Positions 26,855-37,760 of a stretch of DNA of 64,000 nucleotides are shown here, one piece after another. The DNA lies in contig QEYB01000229.1 of assembly GCA_017562135.1 (NCBI GenBank), positions 372,001-436,000 on the forward strand, in the 5' to 3' direction. Every line of letters starts with the position of its first letter. The stretch's first letter is position 1. A program made the translations under genes and the position numbers. The DNA is from Dipylidium caninum. Lineage: Eukaryota; Platyhelminthes; Cestoda; Cyclophyllidea; Dipylidiidae. The notes under the pieces were generated by a model. The model made no database searches. It saw only the letters and a program-made list of their open reading frames with translations, and was not told where the DNA came from.

Positions 26855-29800
26855 TCAACTTCCGAACTGGAATGTTTTTTGGCAAATTGGACAAAAGACG
26901 GAATTGCATCCAGTGAATTTCTAAAGGGAAAGAGCAGAGGAAAAGTGGATTAGTGAAAAGAAAGGAAGGCATTAGAACGAAGAAAGTACGGAATTTAACA
27001 TGGGAGATACACTGCGATTGGTGCGTAGAAGAGGGTTAGGCGATCGGCCTCCCACTTAGATTTACATTCTACCCGAAACTCGTAAAACTCAAGCTCTGAG
27101 CCTCCTCTTCTGCCATGTGAACACCGATTTCATGGCCCCCTTAAAGCGGATTGTTGACAATCAGCGTGGTTTATGATCCTTCTGCATCCAACCACCGAAC
27201 GCAACGTGGACTCGTGCACATATGTGTGGATGATGTGGTGAACACCGGTTCTGGGCCCGTGGTGGTGGTGGAGGGGAGGGGGGAGGGATTTGTCTCCTGT
27301 TACCTAACACCCACTCAACCTAGGCCTTCACTTACACTGAATCTAGTCGCCTGCCCGGCAGCGAAAAATGGCAGAGCTGACAGAATTTGTCTTTTCATAA
27401 AGTCATTTTGGTTTTCCTACACACGAAAGCGACATAATAATGGATTGAAAAAAAATGGCTAGGTATCTTCTTCGCTCACTCCACTCCCCCTGATCCTCCA
27501 CGTCAAGCGTTTCATTGTGAGTGGGGGGAGAGAATCCCGTCAACATGAGCCTTTGCCACTTGAGCAAACCCAATTGTAAACAACTAAGTCCACTTGGGGA
27601 GAGGAGACTTAAATCCCACGTCGCTCACATCGACAAACATGCCGCAGGTAGGACACCGATTGAATCTCATCCCCTTAAAGCTGCGAGACACGAGTATTTC
27701 TGCTCTTGTGCTTTTCCGCATGCCGATCACCTCGTCGATGATGCGGCGACGCTTGGTGACATCCGACTCGTGGGCTATTTGCCAAAGCAGATTGCTGGTA
27801 TCCTCTAAATGCAAGAATGCAACAAAAGTTAGGAGAAGGTGCCATCTCATCTCTCTCTTTCTCTTATTTCTCCCCAAGCAACCCCAGACTCCATAGTAAC
27901 ATCATACACTCAATTCAACAGTCAGATCCAGCCACTCGTCGAGCTAACGCTAACTACGGGGTCAAGTCGACATCATAGTTCAAAGGATTCATGAATGAGG
28001 CCTTCGCAGGGACTCAAATTGTCTCTGACAAAATGTCCACTGACTAGGCATGAAGTAGTAATTGGCTAGTGAAGCAGTTAATTAGGCAGTATCTCTGTCC
28101 ATCTCAACTCAGATCAGACCTTCCTCTGGCGCGTCAGCGCTATCGCCTCCTTCCCATAATCCGTCAAGGGCTCTGACCTTTGTGAAAATATTTTCTATTG
28201 CAGTAAACAAGCGCTTTTTATGGCTTCAGTGAGCACTCGACTAGAGTCGTAACGTTGTCGAAACGGATACCCGCGAGTGGCATTTCGCCTGGCCACAAGT
28301 CCGGCGTCCCGATTTCCGTGAAAGGCATAACGAATGACTTTACAGGGTTCAGGGAAGTCACCAAGAAATGGGCGTCAGTCGTCGCATTTCGTTAATGGCT
28401 GACCAATGCGTGACGCATTTTCTCCATGCCCAGTTGTCGCCATCCTATCAAAGATATACTCCATCACTACTGAGGGATCTCATTCTACTCATATGTCAAT
28501 TGCTGTCTCCGTATTGTTGGGTCTCACTCCCCCGCCGCATTTCGATCGTGAGTTTCTCTGGGGTAAACTCACTCGTCTACTTATGCAAAGAAATAACAGC
28601 CCGAAAAGCATCTTTGTTTGTCCCGACATTCAATACATACTTCCTATCAAGTTCACGAAATAGCCTCATGAGAGGAGCGAATCTCCAAGTTGTGTCGAGG
28701 TTTGTAACCCATTAAGAAAACTGAGGACTTAATAATGATATGAGGAGGATGATAAAGACTCGCATATTTCATATAAGTAATGCTGTGGGTACGGAAAGAC
28801 CCCATGTCTCAAACAACAAGGCCGAAAGTGAAGGAATAAGTGATGTGGGCAAGCAAAGCGCTCCCCCACGAGAAAGATCGTTTGATTACATCATCAAGCT
28901 ACTAATTACTGGGACGAGCGGAGTAAGAGAATTACCTTCATGAATGGATACCATTTCATCTTCGTATCGAACGAAATTTTCTTCTTCTTCTTTTCCGCCT
29001 TCCTTCCCCTCCTCTTCTTCTTCACCCACCTTCTTCTGTCTCTTTTGATCATCAGCGACGACCTCGAGTGGAACGGACGGAGGTTCACAAGGTAGACCTG
29101 GGTGGTAGATGCGTAGACATCTGGGACAGAAGGCATGTTGACAAAGCGCACAACGAGCACGGAAATCGTCGTCTTGCCAACATGTGGCCGAGCATCCCCG
29201 GCGTGGACATTTCACCACGTCGTTCATGAGGGCCAGACTGCGTTGCAGGAGAAGGCTGTCATATGCTTCAAATTGTGAGGGAGTGGAGAACTCTTTCACC
29301 TGCCATGTTAGGAATATCAAGTATCGAAATGACCGTTTACACGCTCCCATTGAGGTGTTGGAAACCCAGGGAGGATTTGTTTACCATTGTTTTGAATCGT
29401 AATCCAAATAACACTGTTCAGGGTAACCTTAGATGTACTTAACGTAGATGTACTTAAATCGACCTCTTCGTAATTAATGTTCCACATGATGAGGAGCACT
29501 TTTTAATATAAATAATTACCAATAGTAATGCCTATGACAGATTCCTACAACGAGAGCGTCGACGGATTGGCCACGATATGGCCTGCTTTTAATAATACAA
29601 TTGCCTATTGTGAAAAACAACCTTTTCGAGCACGTGGTTTTTCATTTAAGGGTCAATTATAGTAATTTTCGATATATGTGTTATCGAAACCATGCGAAAG
29701 GTGTCGAAACATCTATCTTCGAGAGAGTGCAACAGTCTAGAGTTCACTCCAGTGCATGTATCAAAGCTACTGATTTGTTAGTAACTTGGGCAGTTTCCTC

Positions 29801-31012
29801 AATTTTGAAACTCAAAGTTTGCTAATTGAGGCATTGGTTTCTTAGGCCATTATCAGCGGTTACCTTGAGAATCCTAAAAGAATATTATAATTAACATGAA
29901 ATAATACCAAATAGGAGACTAAGTAGCATGTAAGGTCCCACGTGAGAAAATATGAAATTTGTATATAACATAAGTTATTTAGCGTTGCAGTTGAGAGGGC
30001 TTTCATTTGAATCTACCAATGAGAGGGGGTCTGCAAGCGCGCTAACATGGAGTTGCTTCCATGTTATTTATGAACATGAATAAGTTGTAGTTCATATGCT
30101 CTCCAAAGGTGTGCCACTATCAACGCTGACTGAATTATTTTCGCAAGTGGATGACGGAGACGAGTGTTAATTTCTGCAGTATCGCAGTCAGCGTACAACT
30201 ATATGAGGAAATAAAGTGGTACTCACTTCATTTAAGTCCACGACTGCCTTGCAATGGAGGCAGCGAAATACCCCGGCCATTACTCCTCCAGCGAGGTGCG
30301 CATATAGGGCGCTCCTCAAACATTCGTGGCATGTGACATGTCCACATGCATTTAGGCGAGTGCACTCTCGACCTAATTTCCCGTCATCCATACAGACGAG
30401 ACATTCCATTTTCTCTTCATTAAACTTTCGACGTCTCGCTGCATTGTCATAGTTGACCAGCACTTCCAGGGCGTACTCGCGCATTCGACGAGAAGGAATG
30501 GCCGTCTCTATGTCGTAGAGGTAGTCTCCACTCTCGTCTTTCGGTAGACCGAGTAGACTGGAAAATAAGTTGCACTCAAGGAAGTCGAAGCACTCCCACA
30601 TGCAGGGCTCTCCACTTTCTCGGGTGCACACAAAGGTATTGAGTTGATCAACAATGGATCGGAGACGGTCGGAGAGAATCCAGGAGCTTTCGAGAGAGAG
30701 CTGTGGAATTGCATCGGCGGGATAATCTTGTGGAAGAGTGAAGTGTACCGTGATTGGTGGGAGGTGTTGGATGAAGAAGACTTTACAGAAGGATTTGTCT
30801 AGTCGAAGGAACTGCGGTTGTTCGTAGGTGACCAGCTTTTTAGTCTGCGAGGAGACGTGAATTCGGACGCGGAGGGCGGTGGAATCTTGGGGCAGCTTAG
30901 GATGCGCTCGATACCATCCAGTGAGGAGGAAGGTGTTGGGATCGCGCGATGCATGGAATTGGTCGGGTTCGTATAGCAGTGTGAGGGCCTGCACCTCCTC
31001 CTCTTGTGACAT
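26855..31012 (-). CDS. RNF14: RNF14-type RBR E3 ubiquitin ligase, copy B (intact)
   Basis: A complete RBR ligase gene on the minus strand with exons 31012-30227, 29299-28936, 27804-27629 and 26920-26855. Order: RWD domain in exon 1 (residues ~1-130), RING1 beginning MECLVCMDDG with CGHVTCHEC and CLHC, an IBR in exon 2 (CPRRGC...CALC...CPRC...H), an acidic Glu/Lys-rich linker, and a RING2 split over exons 3 and 4 (CPTC...GCNSVFCPIC). The GCN cysteine is the position of the catalytic residue in human RNF14. The protein is about 463 residues, close to human RNF14. The stop follows FQFGS, so the last Cys pair of a usual RING2 (FCWxC) is missing, exactly as in copy A. The exon 1 frame is continuous, unlike copy A. 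Confidence 0.9.
28975..29035 (-). repeat. GAA/GAG-rich low-complexity coding segment in RNF14 copy B
   Basis: A run rich in TTC/TCC triplets on the plus strand encodes a Glu/Lys/Gly-rich linker (GEEEEEGKEGG and KEEEE) between IBR and RING2. Copy A has a shorter acidic linker here (KKEDKEDG), so this is probably triplet expansion in copy B. Confidence 0.7.
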
Positions 31013-32110
31013 TGCGCGAAGCAATGAGGGGCTCGTGTTAATGCTTCAGCTGCTGTTGACGGGTGGACCAATGAGGGGAGGTGGCGCTGCCAGTGGTTGC
31101 GCCTTTCACTTGAACTGGCATTCCGCGGTTGCATTGTCTTTGCATGGGCTCGCCGGTTGATTGCATGCGTGGGGCGTGCGCCCGTAGGCGTGCGCCCGTA
31201 GGCACCGCATAACGCATGGTAAACGCGATTAGTGGGTGAACTGAAAGCACTTGTCGTTGGTCAGCGTGTAAGCTGCTATCCCCCTTTCGTCTCATGTTAG
31301 GGCTGACTTAATACCCCAGACGTTTAGAGCTTTCCAAGCGCGGCAAATGGCAGGTTGGAAACTGTGAGACGAGTGTTGAATATTAGTAGATGGCAAAAGA
31401 CGCCCTTTCGCACACACTATTATGTTCAATGGAGATAGCTTCCATTGGCATCCACGACTTTCTACCAACGGTTGGCCGAGTCATCTCGTGTTCCTTTTGG
31501 AGAACTCCTCATTTTTCGAGGCAGAAAACCATGCATCATTCAAACATCGTTTTGACTATTACGTATTTCCCCTTAAGAATAGTTGATAATTGCGAAGAAG
31601 ATAATAATGGGCCGAGCGTTGAGATATGGGGTGAATATGGAGGATGTAGAGAAGGCATATTTAATTTGTCAATCGTAATTGGCGCTTTACGTGGTCGTGC
31701 GTCACATTGGGCGAATTTGCTCTTGCGGTCGAGAGTCTGCAGTTGCGTCAGTGTGGCAGATGAGTCCAATTTTTTTACTCAGCTGTCTTAGAACGGTCGT
31801 ATGAACGGCTAGTTCGTAGACAAGGCCCAGGTTCACGAACTGTTGTGTGCATGGGTCGGATTTCACAGTCGACGCTCTCAATTCTTCCTCGTCGACATCA
31901 TCTTGGGCCGGTGGTTTTCCTCGAGTCCCCTTGATACTCGAATTGGCTGTAGAAAATTTTTGAAAGTAATATCGAGCATTTCTGCGCTAGTAGATCCAAC
32001 TCCTAGTGCTTCGTCAATGTTTCTCGAAGCCTGTTGAGTTTTGCTATCATCTAATTTAAACTCTTACAAGAAGAGTAGATGTTAATCACGTCCTGTTTCC
32101 ATCTGATGTC
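30490..32110 (-). repeat. Right arm of the large inverted repeat (upstream region and first exon of RNF14 copy B)
   Basis: The partner of 19740-21352. The near-identical core covers roughly 30493-31620. Differences include a duplicated 14-bp unit at 31173-31200, a short stretch near 31245 that is about 18 bp longer in the left arm, and the 2 bp missing from the left arm in exon 1. Beyond about 31620 the arms drift apart gradually. Confidence 0.9.
31173..31200 (+). repeat. Tandem 14-bp duplication in the right arm
   Basis: GGCGTGCGCCCGTA occurs twice head to tail, about 160 bp upstream of the copy B start codon. The left arm does not have this tandem pair, so the duplication is specific to the right arm, or was lost on the left. 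Confidence 0.9.
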
Positions 32111-32240
32111 GGTAAGAAATGAGTTAAAGTGAAATACAGACGCGAGAAGTCTGAGGTAGTAGACAACCTATTAAATTTACATGTTGTTCACCATCGCAGC
32201 TAAACGCAGACGACACAAAAGCGCCCTAATAAAAGTCGGC
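31390..32240 (+). repeat. Dispersed repeat copy upstream of RNF14 copy B
   Basis: Matches 53090-54130 along most of its length, from the block reading TCCACGACTTTCTACCAAC (TCCATGACTTTCCGCCAAC at 53142) to the block near 32211 reading GACACAAAAGCGCCC, which is also found near 54108. No terminal repeats or target-site duplication are evident by eye, so the class is unassigned. Confidence 0.7.
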
Positions 32241-32856
32241 ATCCGCGATTCAAACGAACGATCTGTGCAGGAGCAGTAGGCCGAGGCCATTCATTAAGAT
32301 AAACGTCTTTCCTCATATATTTTGTCGCCGTCTATCGAGTTAGCGTGCAATGTTCACGTCCTTGTGTTGAGTCGTTCGTCCTCTTGCCTAACAGATGCAG
32401 CGTGCCCATTCTGTCTCATTGATGGCGATAAACGAATAAGTGCTGAAATAAATTCATTTTTCAAACATTTACGCCAACGACTTTTACACATCCCATCGTC
32501 ACTGGAATTGGTGGCGAATACGTCTTCAGCTCGCACTATTTCTGTACCCAGCAAAACCGGCAACCTTCATAGGGACATAGTTGTCGTCTCTCCTTTTCTT
32601 TTCGCATCAAAACGAAGTCGAGTGCCGAATTCTTGCCATCATTTCAGATTAAATCACATAACGTCAATAGCCACATTACGACCGAATTTGAAGTTAAATG
32701 AAACTCGACATTCCAATTGCCACGATTTATCAAAGATCATGTGTTAATAGAGGGTTTTAAGCACAAATATGGCATGGAGAGCCTAGGCTAAAAGTATATA
32801 ATTACAATAATTAAGTTGGAAAGGTGTAACACAAAAAAGAGACACACAGAGAGGAC
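32241..32856 (+). other. Spacer between the repeat and BARD1, with an unassigned 141-codon open frame
   Basis: The frame at 32322-32747 (+) has a CPFC motif and no early ATG. It matches no family I recognise, and no splice partners are obvious. It may be chance or part of a decayed element. Otherwise this is the region downstream of BARD1. Confidence 0.25.
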
Positions 32857-35800
32857 TTATTTCCTAACAGTAGGAAGAGGAAGCAGGGTATAGTTTGCAA
32901 TGCAATCCATAATCCATGTCGCAGGCACCAGTCTAATCGGTCGCAAGGCCGCGGGGGAGATCGAAGAGTATTGTAAACGTAGCTGTAGCATTTTCTGCGC
33001 CGCTCGAACCAGATCCTCCGGTTTGCCAGCAATTGTTTTTGTTTCCTTCACTGTCGACACTTCCTCTCTTGGACTGGGGGTATTTAACAGACCGGATGTG
33101 CGTGGATCGTAGAGCGCGATAAGCTGGTGCGGGTGGACAGTGGCGTCTCCATCCCCACTTGCAGGCATTGAGTGGACATCTGGCCCTGATTCCTTAGTGC
33201 TGGCGTCGTCCTGTTGGACCATCCAGGCTTCGGCAATAATTGGGTCGTCCACAGCCAGATAGGCGAGGCGCGAGGGAGACGTGATGTCGCGAGAGAAGAA
33301 GGTAGCGCCACCGCAGGTCAGGAGATTGCAAAGGTCACTCCGATCCGGTGTCGGATAGGCGAAGTTCCCCTAGTAGGGCAATTTAAAGTCATTAGAGATT
33401 CCAAATAACTCATTGAAATGTTTACAAAAGATTAATCTTCAACGTTTTCGGAGATAAACTTAAGGCTAAACGCATCAAAAGTACTTATTGCAGATATCCC
33501 ATTCTAAAATGATCAAATACTCAATAAATATGCTTCATAAGAGCAAAACATTACTTACAAGAAGACAAAATCGGTAACCATAAAAAAGACCAACAGAGCC
33601 GCCTTCTCGAGCCTTTCTACCGCGTCTCGAGGCAAATGAATTCGGTGCTGTGCTACAACCTGTTACCTCGAATGCTTCTTCATCCACTCGCATTTTCATG
33701 GTTTCGCAGGTCTCTACCCAATCGAAGGAGAGTACCCAGCAGCCCTAACAAAGAAAAGCTAAGCTATAAGTATAATTCACCAGTTTCTTAATATCCATGG
33801 TTAGAGGTTCAATAATTATGGGATGATTGGAGGAAAAGAGGCTCATATGGGATGGATGATCTTAACCCACCTGCAAAACAGCGGCGAGGAATTTAAGGGT
33901 CCTCGGACATGTGACCCCTTCTGTTCCAGGCGTCTCCATTCTTGTTTCTTTCGCTTTCTTACTCTTTCTCCTATTCTGAGATTTATCCTGTTTCACTGGA
34001 ATCATCTGAGCCCCTGTAATGAGATGAGTAATTTCTGATGACATGTTTGTAGCAACTCTAGCGTGAATTAGGTTTGCCACCCTCGTCAAAATGTTCTTTT
34101 GGTTCCTATTCAGACCCGTAGCCAGCAAGAGTGGTTTGAGACGTCGCCTAAAGGGAGTTAATGAGAGGAGGAAAACCCATCGTTACCTACCGCTCGAGAA
34201 AGAGCGCTGAAGTAGCGAGATCAGACTCAACTACCGATATCGTTTTTGTCTCTGATTTCGCCGCTGCTGAAGTCAGAAGATCATGAATAGTTTGAAAGTC
34301 TTTCAAAGACTCAACAGAACTTTCGTGTTTGGATCTTCGTCGTTTAGGAACCAAAGTGGTGGAGACTACTTCTTGATTTGCATCTCCGAGATGCTCATTA
34401 CAGATCTCTAGCGGTGAGATGCCTTGACAATTGACAAAAGTAGGACTGGCGTTGTAACTAAGTAGAACACGGACCACCTCAACGTGACGGTTGGAAACAG
34501 CTTCGTGAAGGGGTGTTTCAAGGTCTGGTCCACCTGGTACATCAACCGTGGCTTTACCATCACCAAGAAGACATTCCACCGCCTAAAAAGTATCTTCAAA
34601 AGGACTATAAGGAAAAAAGTCAGCCTCATCTCCTTTTTAACTCGAAACATAAACTGCCATATAGCGCGGAAATTAATTAAACACTCATAATCACCTCAAG
34701 GAGCAGAAGACGGTTGATGACAAAACAAGTATTAACTTTTACCTATAAGGTGATAACTCATGCAATTTAAAACCGGATTTAAGAATGACAAAACACTACG
34801 TTAACAAGTATGAGGAATACAGCAATAGATGATACCGGTATTGAGCTAAGAGGTGAAAGTGGGGACCATTAAAAGATTATTTAGATTTATTGAATAGACA
34901 AATAACAGATAGGCGAAGATATGGTAAATCTACTAGAGACCACGGTTAAAATATCATTGACAGAAGAGGATGTCGATTCATGCTCCGTCGTATGCCCTCA
35001 CAATTATGGTTAAAACTTTCAATATTCAAAAGATGATAGGTGTATTTGCTGATTAGCAGAGTGAACTCTAAGCACCAAAAAAAATCATACTTTCACGCTG
35101 AAAGTGTCAAATCGCAGATGTGCATGTGAAGATGAGTAGCAGGCGCCAAAAATCACAAATAATATTTACCGAATAAGGCTATAACTTTGTGTATAAACGA
35201 ATAGTAGTAATAATGAAAAGATATACCTCAACATGCCCACGTAATGCAGCCTCGTGCAGTGGCGTCCATCCGGCATGATCGCGCACATCGGGTGGAAGCC
35301 CGTCGTCCAGAAGGCGCTTCAACTGCCGTACATCGTTCTTGATGGCCGCACGGTGTATAGCACACTCGCCCTTACTGTTCAATTTAAGACCGGCTTCTCC
35401 GTTTCCGATAGCACTAGCCTCTCTACTTCTGCGCCCCGGAGCAGAGCTAAGAGGTTCGACGATTGAACTCGTAGAGACAGTCTGCTCAGGAGATGAAGTG
35501 ACGAGAGGAGAGAGAACCACACTCTCGACCATACCGGACTGCTCTGGAGAGGCTAAAGGCGCTTTCGTCTTTGATTTGGCCATCGGATCTGTATTTGTCT
35601 CTAATGCTTTCTCCACGGGCTTAAAAAAAGATTTTTTGAAACAGGAATAGATGGAGCAAAACTTATCCCAATTAGGTCCGTAGACCAAGTCGAAATATAC
35701 TCATTTATATAGGAACGCAGCTGTCTATCACATGGTTATTCTCCGTATTTTGACGATGCTACGCATCTAGAGAATGAAATAAATCCGTGCAGAGTAACAA

Positions 35801-37021
35801 TTATAAAATAGTACATCTCCAAAAATACAAGCCTAGGACTAGATTTACCGTTTAATATTAGTTTAAACGGTATTAATGCTCAAAGGTAATGATACTTTTC
35901 TCTATTAAAATGTCCAAAATAATTAGACAAGCGGAGTCCAAGCAAATTAACATATTTCTCAAATATACGATCGAGAACCGATTAAGACGGACGGTTGATA
36001 GGCGAAAAATAAGACTAAAGATAAAATTGGACAATATTCAGGTGGAAAGTGATTAGGGATTGGTAAAGAAAACCGAAGAATAAACAAGGAGACGTGAACC
36101 ATATTAGCAGAACTAACACTCTATCTCCCAGAAATGAAGTCAAAAGAAAAAGAAAGTACAAAGTGGACTTCACATAAAAATTGCATTTTTCCGAAAAGAG
36201 CCAGATGACTTAAATATACTTTTTCCAGAGATCGACGGAAAATACTATGACGTCCACGCGACGATTTTTTGGCAGTGGGTACTGGTGGCGGTGGCATGGC
36301 ATCCACATTTCCTTTGTGTTCTACATCCTCATTTAATCCAGCCAACACAACAGGCCTATACCAAAAAATTCAAACTTGTGATACAGAACAGTGCTTCATT
36401 ATCAGTGTACAAAGGCTTACTGAGCAGATGAGTTGATAGAGCATTCGACCGGTGACATCGCAGTAGTCGCGGTAGAAATGTCGGATGAGTCGAGATGTCT
36501 CAAATGAACTTTTTCCGACCGTGATGGCGATGGACTTTCAAAACGATAGTAATCAGCAGAATTCAAAAATGCGAGATTATCGTGCAACTGACCGACTCCT
36601 ATAGGGAAAGCAATGAATATAGTCTTGTGGATAATTACATTTGCCACTTATATGGTTATACCGAAAGAATGAATAAATCACCCTTCGATTCTGGGATTTT
36701 AAGTGATGAATTTTTAGACTCCTCGCTGCCGAAAAGTTTGACCAGTCTACGGGCAATAAGCACGAGATTGTGGAGTTGAGGATGAGGCTTGATGTCACAG
36801 GGGCGAATGAGTGTGCAGCAGAGGGGACATACATTACTATTTCCCGAGTGCTTTTTTGATCGGCTTCCAGTAGGGGCAACACTCTTGCAACATTCAAAGC
36901 ATAGAGTATGTGAACAAACTCCGGTTGTATACGGGTTGTAAAGAGTGCGAGAGCAATTTTCGCACCTCAGAAGATCAATCAGTTTTTCAATGGATGACTT
37001 AGTCTTGGGGAAGCCAGCCAT
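32857..37021 (-). CDS. BARD1: BRCA1-associated RING domain protein 1 (BARD1)
   Basis: BARD1 partners BRCA1 in a nuclear ubiquitin ligase that acts on histone H2A and promotes homologous recombination. I read eight exons: 37021-36682, 36598-36421, 36355-36220, 35619-35227, 34582-34191, 34147-33871, 33744-33559 and 33369-32857. The N-terminal RING has CENC, CSHTLCFEC and CPLC. The middle is Ser/Pro-rich. The ankyrin repeats include RDHAGWTPLHEAALRGHVE, almost the human sequence, then TPLHEAVSNRHVEVVRVLLS. The tandem BRCT region follows: LIHARVATNMSSEITHLITG, then GCWVLSFDWVETC, then PATWIMDCIANYTLLPL near the C-terminus, like human PSSWFIDCVMSFELLPL. Order and ending match vertebrate BARD1. The predicted length is about 800 residues, similar to human (777). 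It shares a short upstream region with GLE1. Confidence 0.93.
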
Positions 37022-37760
37022 GGCGATTTCAAAAGACTATTTAAAATTAACCTCAGAGACGGCACCAGAACCGACGATTGAAAAAACGACAGATGTTCAG
37101 AAGCTCGGCCGAACGCAAGAGCAGAATTTGCGGTTGGATAAAACAAATAGGGTTGGACTACGCAAGACCGGAATTATTTCCCTTTATGAAACTAAGATAT
37201 TTCCCGTAATCTCTTCCATTAATACGCAAGTCAAATCTGAGTGGAATTTTTAACCAAAGAAGCGTTCCTTAACATCGGCATTGATGTCCTTAGTAAAACG
37301 CTCTAGCATACATCCAGAGATATTTTATATCTTTAAAATGTGCCTAAGCTGCAAGTAAATTTGTGATAAAGAGATCTACGCGACGAGGGTGTAAATAGCA
37401 TGTAGGAGCGCGATCAATCAACATTCTCATAAAATGCTTGGATAAGAATTGTTTTTGTACGTTTGTCGTTAGTGATCAACATACGTAATAAATGACCCTA
37501 ATTACCACCGCTAATTATTTTTATTCAAACGCACGTTTTTGAATACGCTGTAGTTCGCTGCTGTTGGTCGCTGTCGTAAGCTGAGGTTCGCCACGCATTT
37601 GTCGACATTGATCCCTTCTCTCTAAATGGCTATCAACCACGCAACTTCGTTTTACTTTTACACTAAATCGGATTTAAGATCGACTGAGCTTTGATTTCGT
37701 GAATCTACCTGTAACTTCCGAGAATCGCAATTTTTGCCCTACTAAGGGCACCATTTGATA
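37022..37760. promoter_or_regulatory. Bidirectional upstream region of BARD1 and GLE1
   Basis: Only 739 bp separate the two divergent start codons, so both promoters must lie here or overlap. No TATA box stands out. The short open frame at 36945-37253 on the plus strand overlaps BARD1 exon 1 and has no recognisable domain. Confidence 0.55.

Noticed and set aside
27584..27896. Plus-strand frames opposite RNF14 copy B exon 3
   Set aside because: The minus-strand reading contains the conserved RING2 Cys pair (CPTC) with matching splice sites in both copies. The plus-strand frames are shadows.
31390..31791. A 133-codon frame upstream of RNF14 copy B
   Set aside because: It falls inside the dispersed repeat. 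The equivalent left-arm frame is broken into short pieces, so it is not conserved as a protein.
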